DNA of 64,000 bases from Bacillus sp. Cs-700 (lineage in GTDB: Bacteria; Bacillota; Bacilli; Bacillales; Guptibacillaceae). Below the pieces are notes generated by a model, which saw only the letters and a list, made by a program, of their open reading frames with translations, did not search any database and was not told where the DNA came from. Shown one piece after another: positions 16,426 through 25,629 of this stretch. The stretch spans positions 3,334,001 through 3,398,000 of the forward strand of contig NZ_CP041063.1 of assembly GCF_011082085.1 (NCBI RefSeq), given 5' to 3'. The position numbers and the translations under genes are program-made. Position 1 is the stretch's first letter. The number at the start of each line of letters is the position of its first letter.

Positions 16426-16462
16426 ATGATAAGCATGAATCGTTATGGATTCATGCTTATGT
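16426..16462 (+). terminator. Inverted repeat after the SDR gene
   Basis: ATAAGCATGAATC / GATTCATGCTTAT with a 6-base loop. There is no clear T-run, so terminator function is less certain. Confidence 0.5.
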
Positions 16463-16566
16463 TCATGAAATGATCGCATATCCCTAAATCATCATATGGC
16501 AACTTTCTTTATTTTGAGATAAGGTAGAGGGAGAATATTATTCCAATTTTTATGGAGGTTAATCTA

Positions 16567-17142
16567 ATGAAGAAACGCTTCTTATTCGTTACAGGATTAA
16601 TGACACTACTGGTCATACTGGCTGCTTGCGGGAAGGATGTGCCCGACGACCTTGATTGGGAAGTGAAGGACTTTACATATACGGATCAAACAAATAGCGA
16701 GTTTGGTTTAAGTGATTTGGATGGAAAAGTGTGGATTGCTGATTTGATATTCACAAATTGTGAGACGGTTTGTCCGCCTATGACAGCAAATATGTCCCAA
16801 CTCCAGGATAAGCTTGCAGGAGCGGATGTGGATGTAGAGCTTGTATCTTTTTCTGTTGATCCAAAACGAGATACACCTGAAGAATTAATAAAGTTCTCGG
16901 AGAAATTTGATGCCGATTTATCAAACTGGCACTTCTTAACTGGTTACGATAATGAGGAGATTAAAAGTTTCGCAGAGAGTAGTTTTAAAACAGCTGTAGA
17001 TGCAGATCCAAATTCAGATCAATTTATTCATGGCACTGCTTTTTATCTTGTGAATAAAGATGGCGTGGTCGTGAAAAAGTATTCTGGCGTTTCGAATGTC
17101 CCTTATGAAGAAATTGTCGATGACGTGAAAGCTTTACAATAA
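16567..17142 (+). CDS. SCO1/SenC/PrrC-family copper chaperone lipoprotein
   Basis: 191-residue membrane-anchored thioredoxin-fold protein that delivers copper to the CuA centre of cytochrome c oxidase. Lipobox LAAC (Cys21). Copper-site cysteines C65 and C69 (FTNCETVCPP) and H155 (FIHGTAF) are all present. The ATG at 16567 follows TGGAGG; the ORF's first ATG at 16552 overlaps the site. Resembles B. subtilis YpmQ (BsSco). Functionally linked to the nearby ctaG. Confidence 0.92.
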   Translation: MKKRFLFVTGLMTLLVILAACGKDVPDDLDWEVKDFTYTDQTNSEFGLSDLDGKVWIADLIFTNCETVCPPMTANMSQLQDKLAGADVDVELVSFSVDPKRDTPEELIKFSEKFDADLSNWHFLTGYDNEEIKSFAESSFKTAVDADPNSDQFIHGTAFYLVNKDGVVVKKYSGVSNVPYEEIVDDVKALQ

Positions 17143-17150
17143 GGTATAGC

Positions 17151-17184
17151 CCAGTCCTTCAAGAAAAAGGACTGGTATTTTTTA
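17151..17184 (+). terminator. Intrinsic terminator after the SCO gene
   Basis: CCAGTCCTT / AAGGACTGG with T-run. Confidence 0.88.
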
Positions 17185-17209
17185 TGGGGAAGTCAAATAC
17201 TCTGTAAAA

Positions 17210-17238
17210 TTGACAAAAAAGAACATGATTTCTATAAT
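17210..17238 (+). promoter_or_regulatory. Consensus sigma-A promoter of the isocitrate dehydrogenase gene
   Basis: TTGACA (17210-17215), exact 17-base spacer, TATAAT (17233-17238). The untranslated leader is then about 155 bases; I see no clear riboswitch in it. Confidence 0.88.
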
Positions 17239-17244
17239 AACCTT

Positions 17245-17258
17245 GGAAAGCGATAACA
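17245..17258 (+). promoter_or_regulatory. CcpA cre-like site
   Basis: GGAAAGCGATAACA agrees with a cre consensus TGWAARCGNTNNCW except for the first base. It lies at about +1 to +15, a position where CcpA binding represses transcription. Confidence 0.5.
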
Positions 17259-17404
17259 AAATGTTGGTTAATTCCATGAATTAGGCAAAGGTTTGAAGAA
17301 GCTTGAAGAATGGAAAGTTCACTATATTAGGAAGATTCGGTATTGTTTCTACTAGAGCTTGCCGGTTTTTTCAGTGCTGACAGACCAGAGAAGGAGAGAA
17401 GATC

Positions 17405-18847
17405 ATGGCAGAAAAGCGTCCAATTACAGTAGCAACCGGAGACGGAATCGGTCCGGAAATCATGGAAGCAACACTAACTATCTTAGAACAAGCTGGGGCT
17501 GAGATTGAGCCTGAATTTATTGATGTTGGAGAAAAAGTTTACCTTACAGGTAATTCAACAGGTATTCCTCAAGAAGCATGGGATTCATTACGTCGAACAA
17601 AAGTACTCTTGAAAGCGCCGATTACAACACCACAGGGCGGTGGTTATAAGAGCCTAAACGTAACAATACGTACAGCGATGGGATTATATGCAAACGTTCG
17701 CCCTTGCGTATCTTATCATCCTGTCGTTGAAAACAAGCATCCAGATATGGATCTTGTGATTGTTCGCGAAAATGAAGAGGATCTATACTCAGGCATTGAG
17801 CATCAGCAAACGCCAGACGTTGTGCAAAGCTTGAAACTCATTTCACGCCCAGGTTCTGAGCGAATTGTTCGTCATGCTTTTGAATATGCTCGCAAAAATA
17901 ATCGTAAGAAAGTAACTTGTCTTGTAAAAGATAATATCATGAAATTGAGTGATGGTCTTTTTCATCAGGTATTTAAAGAAATCGCAGCAGAATATCCTGA
18001 TATTGAAGCAAATAGTTACATTGTCGATATTGGAATGGCTCGCCTTGCTGATTCACCAGAAGAATTTGATGTGATCGTAACGTTGAATTTATATGGTGAT
18101 ATTGCTTCTGATATTGCAGCTCAGATTGCAGGAAGCGTTGGATTAGCAGGTTCTGCAAATATCGGAGATCAAATTGCGATGTTTGAAGCGATTCACGGAA
18201 GCGCTCCTGATATTGCTGGTAAAGGAATTGCAAATCCATCTGGTCTTCTTCATGGGGCAATTATGATGCTCGTGCATATTGGACAGCCTGAAGCAGCAGA
18301 GAAAATTCATAACGCCTGGTTGAAAACGATTGAAGACGGCGTTCTTACGGGTGATATCGCTAAAGGCAAAGACGCTGTCGGAACGAAAGAGTTTGCAAAT
18401 GCTGTGGTTGAACGTCTTGGTCAATCCCCTTCCGTTCTAGCTCCTGTTGTTTATAGTAAGGAAGTCGAGGAGAAGCAAGAAGAAACCGTACGGCCAAACT
18501 ACATTCCTGAGCGTGAACTTGATGGAACAGACGTATTTTTATTTAACAACACGCTTACAATTGATGAAATTGCAGAGAAGCTCACTCGTGCAGCGGAAGC
18601 AAGCAATCATGAATTCGTAATGATGACAAATCGTGGCGTTAAAGTATATCCAAATGGGTTCTCTGAAACGTTCTTATCCGATCACTGGCGCTGTAGATTC
18701 CAACCAATTGAAGGAAAGAAAGAAACGCAGGGAGCAATTCGTGAGTTGTTAACACAAATTGAATCAGAGGATTTAGACTGGATTAAGATTGAGAATTTAT
18801 ACCGCTTTGATGGGAAAATTGCCTATTCATTAGCACAAGGACAATAA
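17405..18847 (+). CDS. Isocitrate dehydrogenase, Thermus/Rickettsia type, NAD-type signature
   Basis: 480-residue beta-decarboxylating dehydrogenase converting isocitrate to 2-oxoglutarate. The N-terminal 335 residues form the catalytic domain: 'ATGDGIGPEIM', the isocitrate-binding loop S83-x-N85-x3-R89 with R99 and R121, and metal-binding aspartates near D231/D235. The coenzyme loop reads HGSAPDIAG: D269-I270 replaces the Lys-Tyr pair of NADP enzymes, which predicts NAD+ use. The C-terminal 140 residues ('GTDVFLF', 'NRGVKVYP', 'DHWRCRF') match the extension of Thermus isocitrate dehydrogenase and are absent from the 423-residue Icd of B. subtilis. Start follows GAAGGAGAG. Confidence 0.9.
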   Translation: MAEKRPITVATGDGIGPEIMEATLTILEQAGAEIEPEFIDVGEKVYLTGNSTGIPQEAWDSLRRTKVLLKAPITTPQGGGYKSLNVTIRTAMGLYANVRPCVSYHPVVENKHPDMDLVIVRENEEDLYSGIEHQQTPDVVQSLKLISRPGSERIVRHAFEYARKNNRKKVTCLVKDNIMKLSDGLFHQVFKEIAAEYPDIEANSYIVDIGMARLADSPEEFDVIVTLNLYGDIASDIAAQIAGSVGLAGSANIGDQIAMFEAIHGSAPDIAGKGIANPSGLLHGAIMMLVHIGQPEAAEKIHNAWLKTIEDGVLTGDIAKGKDAVGTKEFANAVVERLGQSPSVLAPVVYSKEVEEKQEETVRPNYIPERELDGTDVFLFNNTLTIDEIAEKLTRAAEASNHEFVMMTNRGVKVYPNGFSETFLSDHWRCRFQPIEGKKETQGAIRELLTQIESEDLDWIKIENLYRFDGKIAYSLAQGQ

Positions 18848-18853
18848 GGAACG

Positions 18854-18886
18854 AAAGCGTGCCAAATCGGCACGCTTTTTTTATTT
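18854..18886 (+). terminator. Intrinsic terminator
   Basis: AAAGCGTGCC / GGCACGCTTT with a 5-base loop and T-run. Confidence 0.92.
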
Positions 18887-18969
18887 TACTGCACATTTTT
18901 TAGGAATTGGATAAATTAAACTCAATTGCAAAAACTACATGGAGAAACCGTGAATGTGTGGTGAATATA

Positions 18970-20460
18970 ATGTTTCGATGGTTGAAAAAAAGTCGTTCTC
19001 CAGAAAAATTAAAAAACCTACCTGAGCTTATTCGCAATCTCCAGGACTCAGGCGATTTTCTCCATCATGAAAGCAAGCAACAGGATAGTTCATTTTTTAT
19101 TTACTACTTTAAAACGCTTGTTCACGAAACGGAGTTAAATGATCATATCCTTCCATACCTAGTGGAAAAACCATTAAAATCATTGGAGGATATACCTGAA
19201 AGAGTGCCGATTCCAGGTGTTATTCTTTCGAGCGATCTGAAAGAGATCTGTGAGAAGGTGATGCGAGGCTACGTTCTTATTCGATTAAATGCAAATGCAA
19301 CAGAATGTGCCCTTATTCCATCACAAGTTAAAAAAGCAAGGGCTGTTACCCAACCAGAAGTAGAATTTACAGTGGTCGGCTCCAAAGAAGCATTTGTTGA
19401 ATCACTTGATACAAACTTGCACTTAATTAGAAAGCGCCTGCCTGTTCATGAACTAAAAGCCTATGAAGTAACGGTTGGCAAGCTGACAAACACAAAAGTT
19501 GTTGTTCTCTACCTTGATGGTATTGCAAACGAAGAGAACGTTAATACGGTTAAACAAAGACTTGAAGATATAAAGGTCGATCAAATTGTAGATAACTCTG
19601 TCATTATGCAGCTAATTACTGATAATAAAAATTCTCCTTTTCCGCAACTGATTGATACTGAGAGGCCAGATCGGGCAACATCTGTTTTATGTGAAGGGAA
19701 GGTTGTAGTACTCTCAGATGGTTCACCACAGGCATTGATCGGTCCAACAACTCTGGTCGAGTTTTTCTCTGCATTTGAAGACTATTTTGTTAACTGGATC
19801 GTAGCATCAAGTGCTCGTTTGATTCGTATTTTTGCTATTTTGTTCTCCATACTTGTGACGCCGGTTTATGTAGCGACGTTAACCTATCACTATGAATTAA
19901 TTCCAAAAGATTTACTCGGTACGTTAGTTAGTTCAAGGCAGCGCATTCCGCTTCCACCAATTCTAGAAGCGATCTTTCTAGAATTATCAATTGAACTATT
20001 AAGAGAAGCTGGAGCAAGGTTACCTACAAAAGTTGGACAAACTATTGGTATTGTAGGAGGTATTGTGATCGGGACAGCATCGGTTGAAGCGGGGTTAACG
20101 AGTAACGTATTGCTGATTATTGTCGCGCTGTCAGCACTGGCTTCATTTACAACCCCAGTGTATCGAATGAGTAATACGATTCGTTTAACACGCTTTCCGT
20201 TTCTTCTTTTCGCTCATCTGTGGGGTCTTCTTGGGGTAACGATTTGCTTTTGTTTCTTAATCGCTCACCTACTAAAGCTCAAATCTTTAGGAAGACCTTT
20301 TCTTGAACCAATTTATCCGCTACGAGTACAAGATTTAAAAGATGCGATTATTAGATTGCCTTTAAAATTCCAGAATAAGCGTCCGATTCATTTACAATCA
20401 GAAGATACCGTGCGATTTAAACCTGTTACTGAAAAAGAGAAAAATGATTTTCATGAATAA
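18970..20460 (+). CDS. Spore germination protein, GerA family (cluster 2 A subunit)
   Basis: 496-residue A subunit of a second germinant receptor. Hallmark 'NSPFPQLIDTERPDRATSVL' in the N-terminal domain and membrane part with 'PPILEAIFLELSIELLREAG' and 'QTIGIVGGIVIGTASVEAGL'. The start 'MFRWLKKSRSPEKL' at 18970 follows a modest GTGGTGAA; the frame opens at 18907, soon after the previous terminator. Only moderately similar by eye to the A subunit at 6943-8466, so the two receptors probably recognise different germinants. Confidence 0.92.
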   Translation: MFRWLKKSRSPEKLKNLPELIRNLQDSGDFLHHESKQQDSSFFIYYFKTLVHETELNDHILPYLVEKPLKSLEDIPERVPIPGVILSSDLKEICEKVMRGYVLIRLNANATECALIPSQVKKARAVTQPEVEFTVVGSKEAFVESLDTNLHLIRKRLPVHELKAYEVTVGKLTNTKVVVLYLDGIANEENVNTVKQRLEDIKVDQIVDNSVIMQLITDNKNSPFPQLIDTERPDRATSVLCEGKVVVLSDGSPQALIGPTTLVEFFSAFEDYFVNWIVASSARLIRIFAILFSILVTPVYVATLTYHYELIPKDLLGTLVSSRQRIPLPPILEAIFLELSIELLREAGARLPTKVGQTIGIVGGIVIGTASVEAGLTSNVLLIIVALSALASFTTPVYRMSNTIRLTRFPFLLFAHLWGLLGVTICFCFLIAHLLKLKSLGRPFLEPIYPLRVQDLKDAIIRLPLKFQNKRPIHLQSEDTVRFKPVTEKEKNDFHE

Positions 20461-20483
20461 GATGTGAAAGGAGATGCTTCTAT

Positions 20484-21578
20484 ATGACAGGGCCAGAAGT
20501 GAAAGATCAATATAAAGTATCTCCATTTCTCGTCTTTTACCTCGTTCATTCTGTCCAAGTAGGTGTAGGGGTAATGGGGTTTCAGCGAATTAGTGCCAAA
20601 TATGCAGGCAACGATGCCTGGATTTCTGTATTGGCAGCCGGACTGAGCTTGAACGTAATTATTTTTCTAATTTATAAGATTATGATGAAGGAAAAGGGTG
20701 ATCTCATCTCCCTACACCATAACCTTTTTGGAAAATGGATCGGCGGATTACTAAGCTTAATTGCTATCGTTTATTTTATTGCGATGGGTATAACGGTACT
20801 ACGAACGTATATTGAGGTTGTTCAAGTTTGGATGTTTCCAGATTTAAATAAGTGGATTTTTGGAACAGTGTTCTTACTCCTCGTTTACTATTGTTTATCT
20901 GGTGGTTTTCGAGTGGTAGCTGGGATCTCCTTTTTTGGTGTGGTCATTCCTTTTTACCTGGTTCTTACCATGATATTTCCTTTGTTTTATGGGCATTTTC
21001 GTGATCTACTTCCAATCTTCAATCACTCCTTAATGGAGATGTATGAGGGAGTCAAAGGAGCGTCTCTTTCCTATTTAGGATTTACAACTCTTTTCATGTA
21101 TCTGCCGTTTATTAAAGAGCCAGAAAAATCCCATCGATGGGCACAAGGTGGTCATTTATTGACTGTTTTTATTTATACGACTGTTATGATCACGACAATC
21201 GCATTCTTTAGTCCTGAACAACTTCAAAAAACGATCTGGGCAACATTAACGACTTGGAAAATTGCTGAAATGCCTTTTGTACAGAGATTCGAATATATCG
21301 GAATTGCTTCATGGGCACTTGTGATCTTACCGAATCTTTGCATTACCATTTGGGCTGCTGGTAGAGGGATTAGAAGATTGTCAAGAGTTAGTCAGCAAAA
21401 CGTAACCATTCCAATACTAGTCCTTATCTTAATTAGTAGCAGTTTGTTTGCACGACGAGAAAGTATCGACCTTTTGAATCAATATACAAGTAAGATTGGT
21501 TTCTATTTTGTCTACATTTATGTTCCCTTTGTATTTGTCTTTCAGTACATTAAAAGTAAGGTGGGAAGATCGGGATGA
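20484..21578 (+). CDS. Spore germination permease-like protein, GerB family (cluster 2 B subunit)
   Basis: 364-residue integral membrane protein with about ten helices; family signature near the N-terminus 'FYLVHSVQVGVGVMGFQRIS'. AAAGGAGATG precedes the ATG. It overlaps the C gene by four bases (ATGA). In the receptor the B subunit contributes to germinant specificity. Confidence 0.92.
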   Translation: MTGPEVKDQYKVSPFLVFYLVHSVQVGVGVMGFQRISAKYAGNDAWISVLAAGLSLNVIIFLIYKIMMKEKGDLISLHHNLFGKWIGGLLSLIAIVYFIAMGITVLRTYIEVVQVWMFPDLNKWIFGTVFLLLVYYCLSGGFRVVAGISFFGVVIPFYLVLTMIFPLFYGHFRDLLPIFNHSLMEMYEGVKGASLSYLGFTTLFMYLPFIKEPEKSHRWAQGGHLLTVFIYTTVMITTIAFFSPEQLQKTIWATLTTWKIAEMPFVQRFEYIGIASWALVILPNLCITIWAAGRGIRRLSRVSQQNVTIPILVLILISSSLFARRESIDLLNQYTSKIGFYFVYIYVPFVFVFQYIKSKVGRSG

Positions 21579-22657
21579 CTCGACTGTTCATTTTCATTGT
21601 GAGTATTTTACTCCTAACAGGATGTGTTCAAAAAAGTATCCTGGATGATATTCAAATGGTTACGATTATTGGCTATGATCTTCCTGAAAAAGAAAGTGAG
21701 GAAAATCTTATCAAAGGGATTGCGGTAGCCCCTCAATATCAAGCTGATGGAAGAATTGATAATAGTGTTTTTGTTCAAACAGCAGCACTTAGTAAAGAAA
21801 TACGAAGTCAATACAATTCAGAATCCCCAAAACCGTTCGTAAGTGGGAAACTGGAAGTCGCGCTATTTAGTAAAGACATAGCTGAGACAGAAGGCATTAT
21901 TCAATTAGTAGATACGCTTCAAAGAGATCCTTCTATAGGATCGAGAGTTTTTTTAGGGATTTCAAGTAGTGATATGGAAACGTTACTAAGGACAAACTAT
22001 GGCAATGTAGACACAGGTACATTTATTCATGATACCCTGAGCCACAATAGCAAGCACGGAATGCTCCCAGAAACAAACCTTCATGATTTTTTGTACAATT
22101 ATTATTCTGAAGGAAATGACCCTTTCCTCCCTCTAGTTGAACTGGATGAAGATAAGGTGAAAATTATTGGGCTTGCTCTATTTCAAGGAGATCGAATGGT
22201 TGGATCAATTGATGCCAAACATCTTTTCACATTTAAAGTTCTTCATCAGAAATTTTCGAGCAATGATTCTTTTACTGTCAAAATAAATGAAGAAGAACAT
22301 GCAGCTATCTATAATATTGCTTCAAAGCGAAACCTTAACTTAAAGAAAGTGGGGAGTAATAAAATTGAAATTTATGGGGAAGTTCTTGGGGTTATTAAAG
22401 AATATTCCGGTCAGAAGCTTACGCCTGCTAAGTTAAAGGAAATTGAAGTGGCGATGGAAGAAGATATAGAAAATAGGGGAATGGAAATGATTGAAGAATT
22501 TCAAACCCAAAATATTGATCCACTTGGACTTGGTAATGCCGTAAGAAGTGTCACGAGAGGAGATTTTAATAAGGAGGATTGGAGACAGAAATATCCTGAC
22601 ATGGATATTTCATTTCAAATGAACGTAACGGTTACGGAATCTGGAGTGATTGAATAA
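21575..22657 (+). CDS. Spore germination lipoprotein, Ger(x)C family (cluster 2 C subunit)
   Basis: 360-residue lipoprotein: signal peptide with lipobox LLTGC (Cys17), 'DDIQMVTIIGYDLPE' and C-terminal 'VNVTVTESGVIE'-like ending typical of the family. The Trp-Asp-Gln pattern after the Cys seen in cluster 1 is replaced by Val-Gln-Lys. Last gene of the operon, translationally coupled to B. Confidence 0.92.
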   Translation: MTRLFIFIVSILLLTGCVQKSILDDIQMVTIIGYDLPEKESEENLIKGIAVAPQYQADGRIDNSVFVQTAALSKEIRSQYNSESPKPFVSGKLEVALFSKDIAETEGIIQLVDTLQRDPSIGSRVFLGISSSDMETLLRTNYGNVDTGTFIHDTLSHNSKHGMLPETNLHDFLYNYYSEGNDPFLPLVELDEDKVKIIGLALFQGDRMVGSIDAKHLFTFKVLHQKFSSNDSFTVKINEEEHAAIYNIASKRNLNLKKVGSNKIEIYGEVLGVIKEYSGQKLTPAKLKEIEVAMEEDIENRGMEMIEEFQTQNIDPLGLGNAVRSVTRGDFNKEDWRQKYPDMDISFQMNVTVTESGVIE

Positions 22658-22666
22658 AAAATCAAA

Positions 22667-22699
22667 CTTATAGCGTACTTAATCAAGTACGCTATAAAG
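22667..22699. terminator. Bidirectional terminator
   Basis: CTTATAGCGTACTT / AAGTACGCTATAAAG with a 4-base loop, between the ger operon and the converging flavin reductase. Confidence 0.85.
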
Positions 22700-22702
22700 T
22701 GG

Positions 22703-23251
22703 TCATTTTACTTCAATTTTCTTCTCGATTACTGACGTCAAGGAAACAAGCTCATTCACTACGATTGTAAGGCGTTCCTTTGCTTTTGTTTCAACCATAT
22801 AGCCTTTCTCATCAAAGCAAGTAGGGTCTGCACAGAACTGATCAGGAAGGACAAGGGCATAAAGACCTCTCATAACGGTTCGCATATTATTAAGAGCATT
22901 AATGCCACCTTTTCCACCGCCACCAACAGACGCTAAAGCAGTAGGCTTAGATTTGAAATGAGAACCTCCTAAGAAATCAAGGGCGTTTTTTAATGCTCCA
23001 CTCATTCCGTTATGATACTCAGGTGAACAGATGACAAACGCATCTGCTTTTGAAGCATTGGTGATGAGTCGCTGGACTTCTGGGTGATCCAGATCTTCTT
23101 TTCTCCCTTTAAATAACGGAAGGTCATGGAAGCCAGCATCGAATGTAAGGACCTCAATTCCTTTCTCATCTAACTGATCAGTCACAGTATTTGTTAAATT
23201 TCGTGTCATAGACTTGTCTCTAGGACTGCCGTTTATAACCATTACTTTCAT
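22703..23251 (-). CDS. NADPH-dependent FMN reductase-family flavoprotein
   Basis: 182 residues with flavodoxin-like fold: FMN phosphate loop 'VINGSPRDKSMTRNLT', 'SPEYHNGMSGALKNALDF' in the middle and a glycine-rich 'SVGGGGKGGINAL'. Resembles azoreductase/chromate-reductase type enzymes (YhdA/AzrA group). The start at 23251 follows AAAGGAGC; the frame extends to 23311 without a site. Physiological acceptor unknown. Confidence 0.88.
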   Translation of the reverse strand: MKVMVINGSPRDKSMTRNLTNTVTDQLDEKGIEVLTFDAGFHDLPLFKGRKEDLDHPEVQRLITNASKADAFVICSPEYHNGMSGALKNALDFLGGSHFKSKPTALASVGGGGKGGINALNNMRTVMRGLYALVLPDQFCADPTCFDEKGYMVETKAKERLTIVVNELVSLTSVIEKKIEVK

Positions 23252-23384
23252 TGTGAAGCTCCTTTCTACTACCTCTATATTCTTTCCATACCTCATATGT
23301 GAGTAAATCAATCTCCTATTATCGTATTAAAAATTTATGAAATTTGCATCGGAAATAAGGAGGGGGAATTCTCGTACTTTAGTC

Positions 23385-24041
23385 TTAGGAATCTTTAAAC
23401 CAGTTGAATTTTGTTGCATAGAGAGCAGCTTGAGTCCGGTCGTGGAAATTGAGTTTTGATAGTATGCTACTCACATGTGTTTTAACGGTTTTTTCCGTAA
23501 TATATAAAGCTGATGCGATTTCTTTATTGCTTTTGCCTAACGTGATCTCTTTTAATACATCTTTTTCCCTTGGGGTAAGCAAGGAGAGTTTTCGCTCTTC
23601 TTCTGCCGGGCTTTTCTGAGTCAGGTGTGACATAAGCTGATTTGTAACAAGTGGGTGGAGGTGGCGATTACCACGATTGGCTTCACGAATCGTGTGAATC
23701 AATTCATCAGGATCAATATCTTTTAATTGATAGCCTTCTGCGCCAGCCCTTATGGCTGGAAGAACATGATCTTGATCTGAAAAGCTTGTTAAGATAATGA
23801 TTTTGATATGAGGAAGACTTTTCTTTAATTGTTTAGTTGCTTCAATGCCATCCATTTCTGGCATAATTAAATCCATTAATATAACATCAGGGTTTAATTC
23901 TTTAGCTAGTTTGACTGCGTCCGTTCCGTTTGCTGCTTCTCCGATAATCTCAATATCCTGCTGTGTTTCAAGAAAAAAGCGCAATCCTTTTCTTACCATA
24001 AGATGATCATCAGCTAGTAGTAGTTTTATTTTTCTCTCCAT
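23385..24041 (-). CDS. Response regulator, NarL/LuxR family
   Basis: 218 residues. The receiver domain starts 'KIKLLLADDHLMVRKGLRFF', with the phosphorylation aspartate in 'PDVILMDLIMPEMDG' and the conserved Lys in 'AEGYQLKDID'. The LuxR-type HTH is 'LTPREKDVLKEITLGKSNKE'. The ATG at 24041 follows AGAGGGA. The kinase ends 14 bases upstream. Resembles the B. subtilis YhcZ / staphylococcal AirR group by partner and size. Confidence 0.92.
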   Translation of the reverse strand: MERKIKLLLADDHLMVRKGLRFFLETQQDIEIIGEAANGTDAVKLAKELNPDVILMDLIMPEMDGIEATKQLKKSLPHIKIIILTSFSDQDHVLPAIRAGAEGYQLKDIDPDELIHTIREANRGNRHLHPLVTNQLMSHLTQKSPAEEERKLSLLTPREKDVLKEITLGKSNKEIASALYITEKTVKTHVSSILSKLNFHDRTQAALYATKFNWFKDS

Positions 24042-24054
24042 GTTAATCCCTCTT

Positions 24055-25629
24055 TCATATTGGCAGTCTAACTTGAACTTTTGTTCCATTCTTTCGTTTA
24101 CTAACAATCGAAAAGGTACCTCCAAGTAGTGAGGCTCTTTCCTTCATTCCTTTAAGCCCAAGTGTGAAATCTCCAACCGCTTCTGGATTAAAACCGTTAC
24201 CCTTATCAAAAATTGTAAGACAGACCTCTTGTTCAGTAATTTGAAGGTAAAGGGTAACTTCACTTACTCCTGCATGCTTATGTATGTTGTTAAGTGATTC
24301 TTGTCCGATTCGAAAAAGCGCTTCTTCAATTGGTCGAGGAAGAAGTTTAAAGCCAGAGACGTCACAAGTGGGAGAGAGACCTAATCCAATCGCGTAGGTT
24401 TTAAGCGATGTCATGAGACCGGCTTCAATCCCTACAGGTCGAAGTTGCCAAATTAAAGTTCTCATTTCTTGCATGGCTTCTTGAGAGAGCTGTTGAATAT
24501 CTTGTAATGCATCACTTAGTACACTTGGCATGTTAAGGATATTTCGTGCACCACGTGCAGTCATAGATAATGAAAAAAGTTTTTGGCTCACTGAATCATG
24601 CAAATCTCTTGCAAGTCTATTTCGTTCTTCTGAAAGGATAAGCTCATGTCTTTTCTCATTAACACGTGATTGCTCGATGGCCAGAGCCATATGGTCGGCA
24701 ACTGCTCGTAAGATTTCCCTATCACTTTTAGAAAAGGATTCCTCCAACACAAATAATATACCGATATGCTCGTCTCGAACCTTTACTTCTATTGCATGAA
24801 TGATAGAAGGTTTTGGGTGAAGGGGGAAAGTGTTCTCTTTGAACACAACTGGTTTTTCGTTTTGAACAGCCTCGTTCATTTCTTGCATGGCTTCTGCAGA
24901 ATAAGTTTCGTTCACCACGCTTAGTTTTCCATCTTTATAGATCGAATGGAGAACATCATTCGGTTTGCTTTTCAGAAAGTAGCCGACTAAAGGCCAGTTG
25001 AATGACTCTCCAGTAAGTTGCACAATAGCACTAATGAGATCATCAGCACATTCGTGATGCCATAATTCTCTCGTTAATGTTTCTAATTTTAAATAGTTTT
25101 CCGCTCGCTTTTGTTCATCCTGGTAAAGTTGTATTCGTTTAATAGCAGTACCAATTTGAAAAGCTACGGACTCAAGAAGTGTCAATTCATCGTTAGAAAA
25201 CGACTCTTTACCTGGCGAACCAACGTTTAATAATCCAAATGATTCTCCAGCAGCGGTTAATGGGACGGTCGCATGGTGCGTCAGTCCTTCCGTATCACCC
25301 GTTTTAAAATGCACAGCATCTTCTAGGCGTTTACATTCTATAATATTAACGGCCTGATTTAATCGCCCGTCCCAATATCTATTTAAGCACCAACATGTGC
25401 CTTTGCACATCGGTTCTTTATCGTGTTGAGCAAGAGCAGAGGGTAGTCTGACATCAGCTTCACACGTAAATTTGTTTATATCAGTTGATAAGAAAATCCA
25501 ACCAGTCTTTAATCCGGTAACACTTAATAAATCTTCAAGAACAGCTTGAAGCATAGGCTTCAAATCTGTCGAACGATTTAATGTTTCTGCAATCGTTTTC
25601 AACGTATATAATTCTCGTTCATCACCCAT
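24055..25629 (-). CDS. GAF-domain sensor histidine kinase (HisKA_3, NarX/DesK type), YhcY/AirS-like
   Basis: 524-residue soluble kinase. An N-terminal GAF domain (about 20-165) contains C75, C79, C81 and C99 ('MCKGTCWCLNRY' and 'IIECKRL'). A second GAF-like region covers about 190-330. The dimerisation helix has the phospho-His in 'RNRLARDLHDSVSQKLFSLS'. A HATPase domain follows with 'RIGQESLNNIHKHAGVSEVT' and 'GKGFNPEAVG'-like G-boxes. No membrane segment. Staphylococcal AirS, an oxygen/redox sensor with an Fe-S cluster in its GAF domain, has a comparable cysteine set, so a redox input is likely here. Confidence 0.88.
   Translation of the reverse strand: MGDERELYTLKTIAETLNRSTDLKPMLQAVLEDLLSVTGLKTGWIFLSTDINKFTCEADVRLPSALAQHDKEPMCKGTCWCLNRYWDGRLNQAVNIIECKRLEDAVHFKTGDTEGLTHHATVPLTAAGESFGLLNVGSPGKESFSNDELTLLESVAFQIGTAIKRIQLYQDEQKRAENYLKLETLTRELWHHECADDLISAIVQLTGESFNWPLVGYFLKSKPNDVLHSIYKDGKLSVVNETYSAEAMQEMNEAVQNEKPVVFKENTFPLHPKPSIIHAIEVKVRDEHIGILFVLEESFSKSDREILRAVADHMALAIEQSRVNEKRHELILSEERNRLARDLHDSVSQKLFSLSMTARGARNILNMPSVLSDALQDIQQLSQEAMQEMRTLIWQLRPVGIEAGLMTSLKTYAIGLGLSPTCDVSGFKLLPRPIEEALFRIGQESLNNIHKHAGVSEVTLYLQITEQEVCLTIFDKGNGFNPEAVGDFTLGLKGMKERASLLGGTFSIVSKRKNGTKVQVRLPI

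Noticed and set aside
17259-17404. Possible riboswitch in the 155-base leader of the isocitrate dehydrogenase gene
   Set aside because: No conserved aptamer motif or terminator was found; only weak local pairing.
17973-18424. Open frames antisense to the isocitrate dehydrogenase gene
   Set aside because: Shadows of a well supported gene; no start signals and low-complexity translation.
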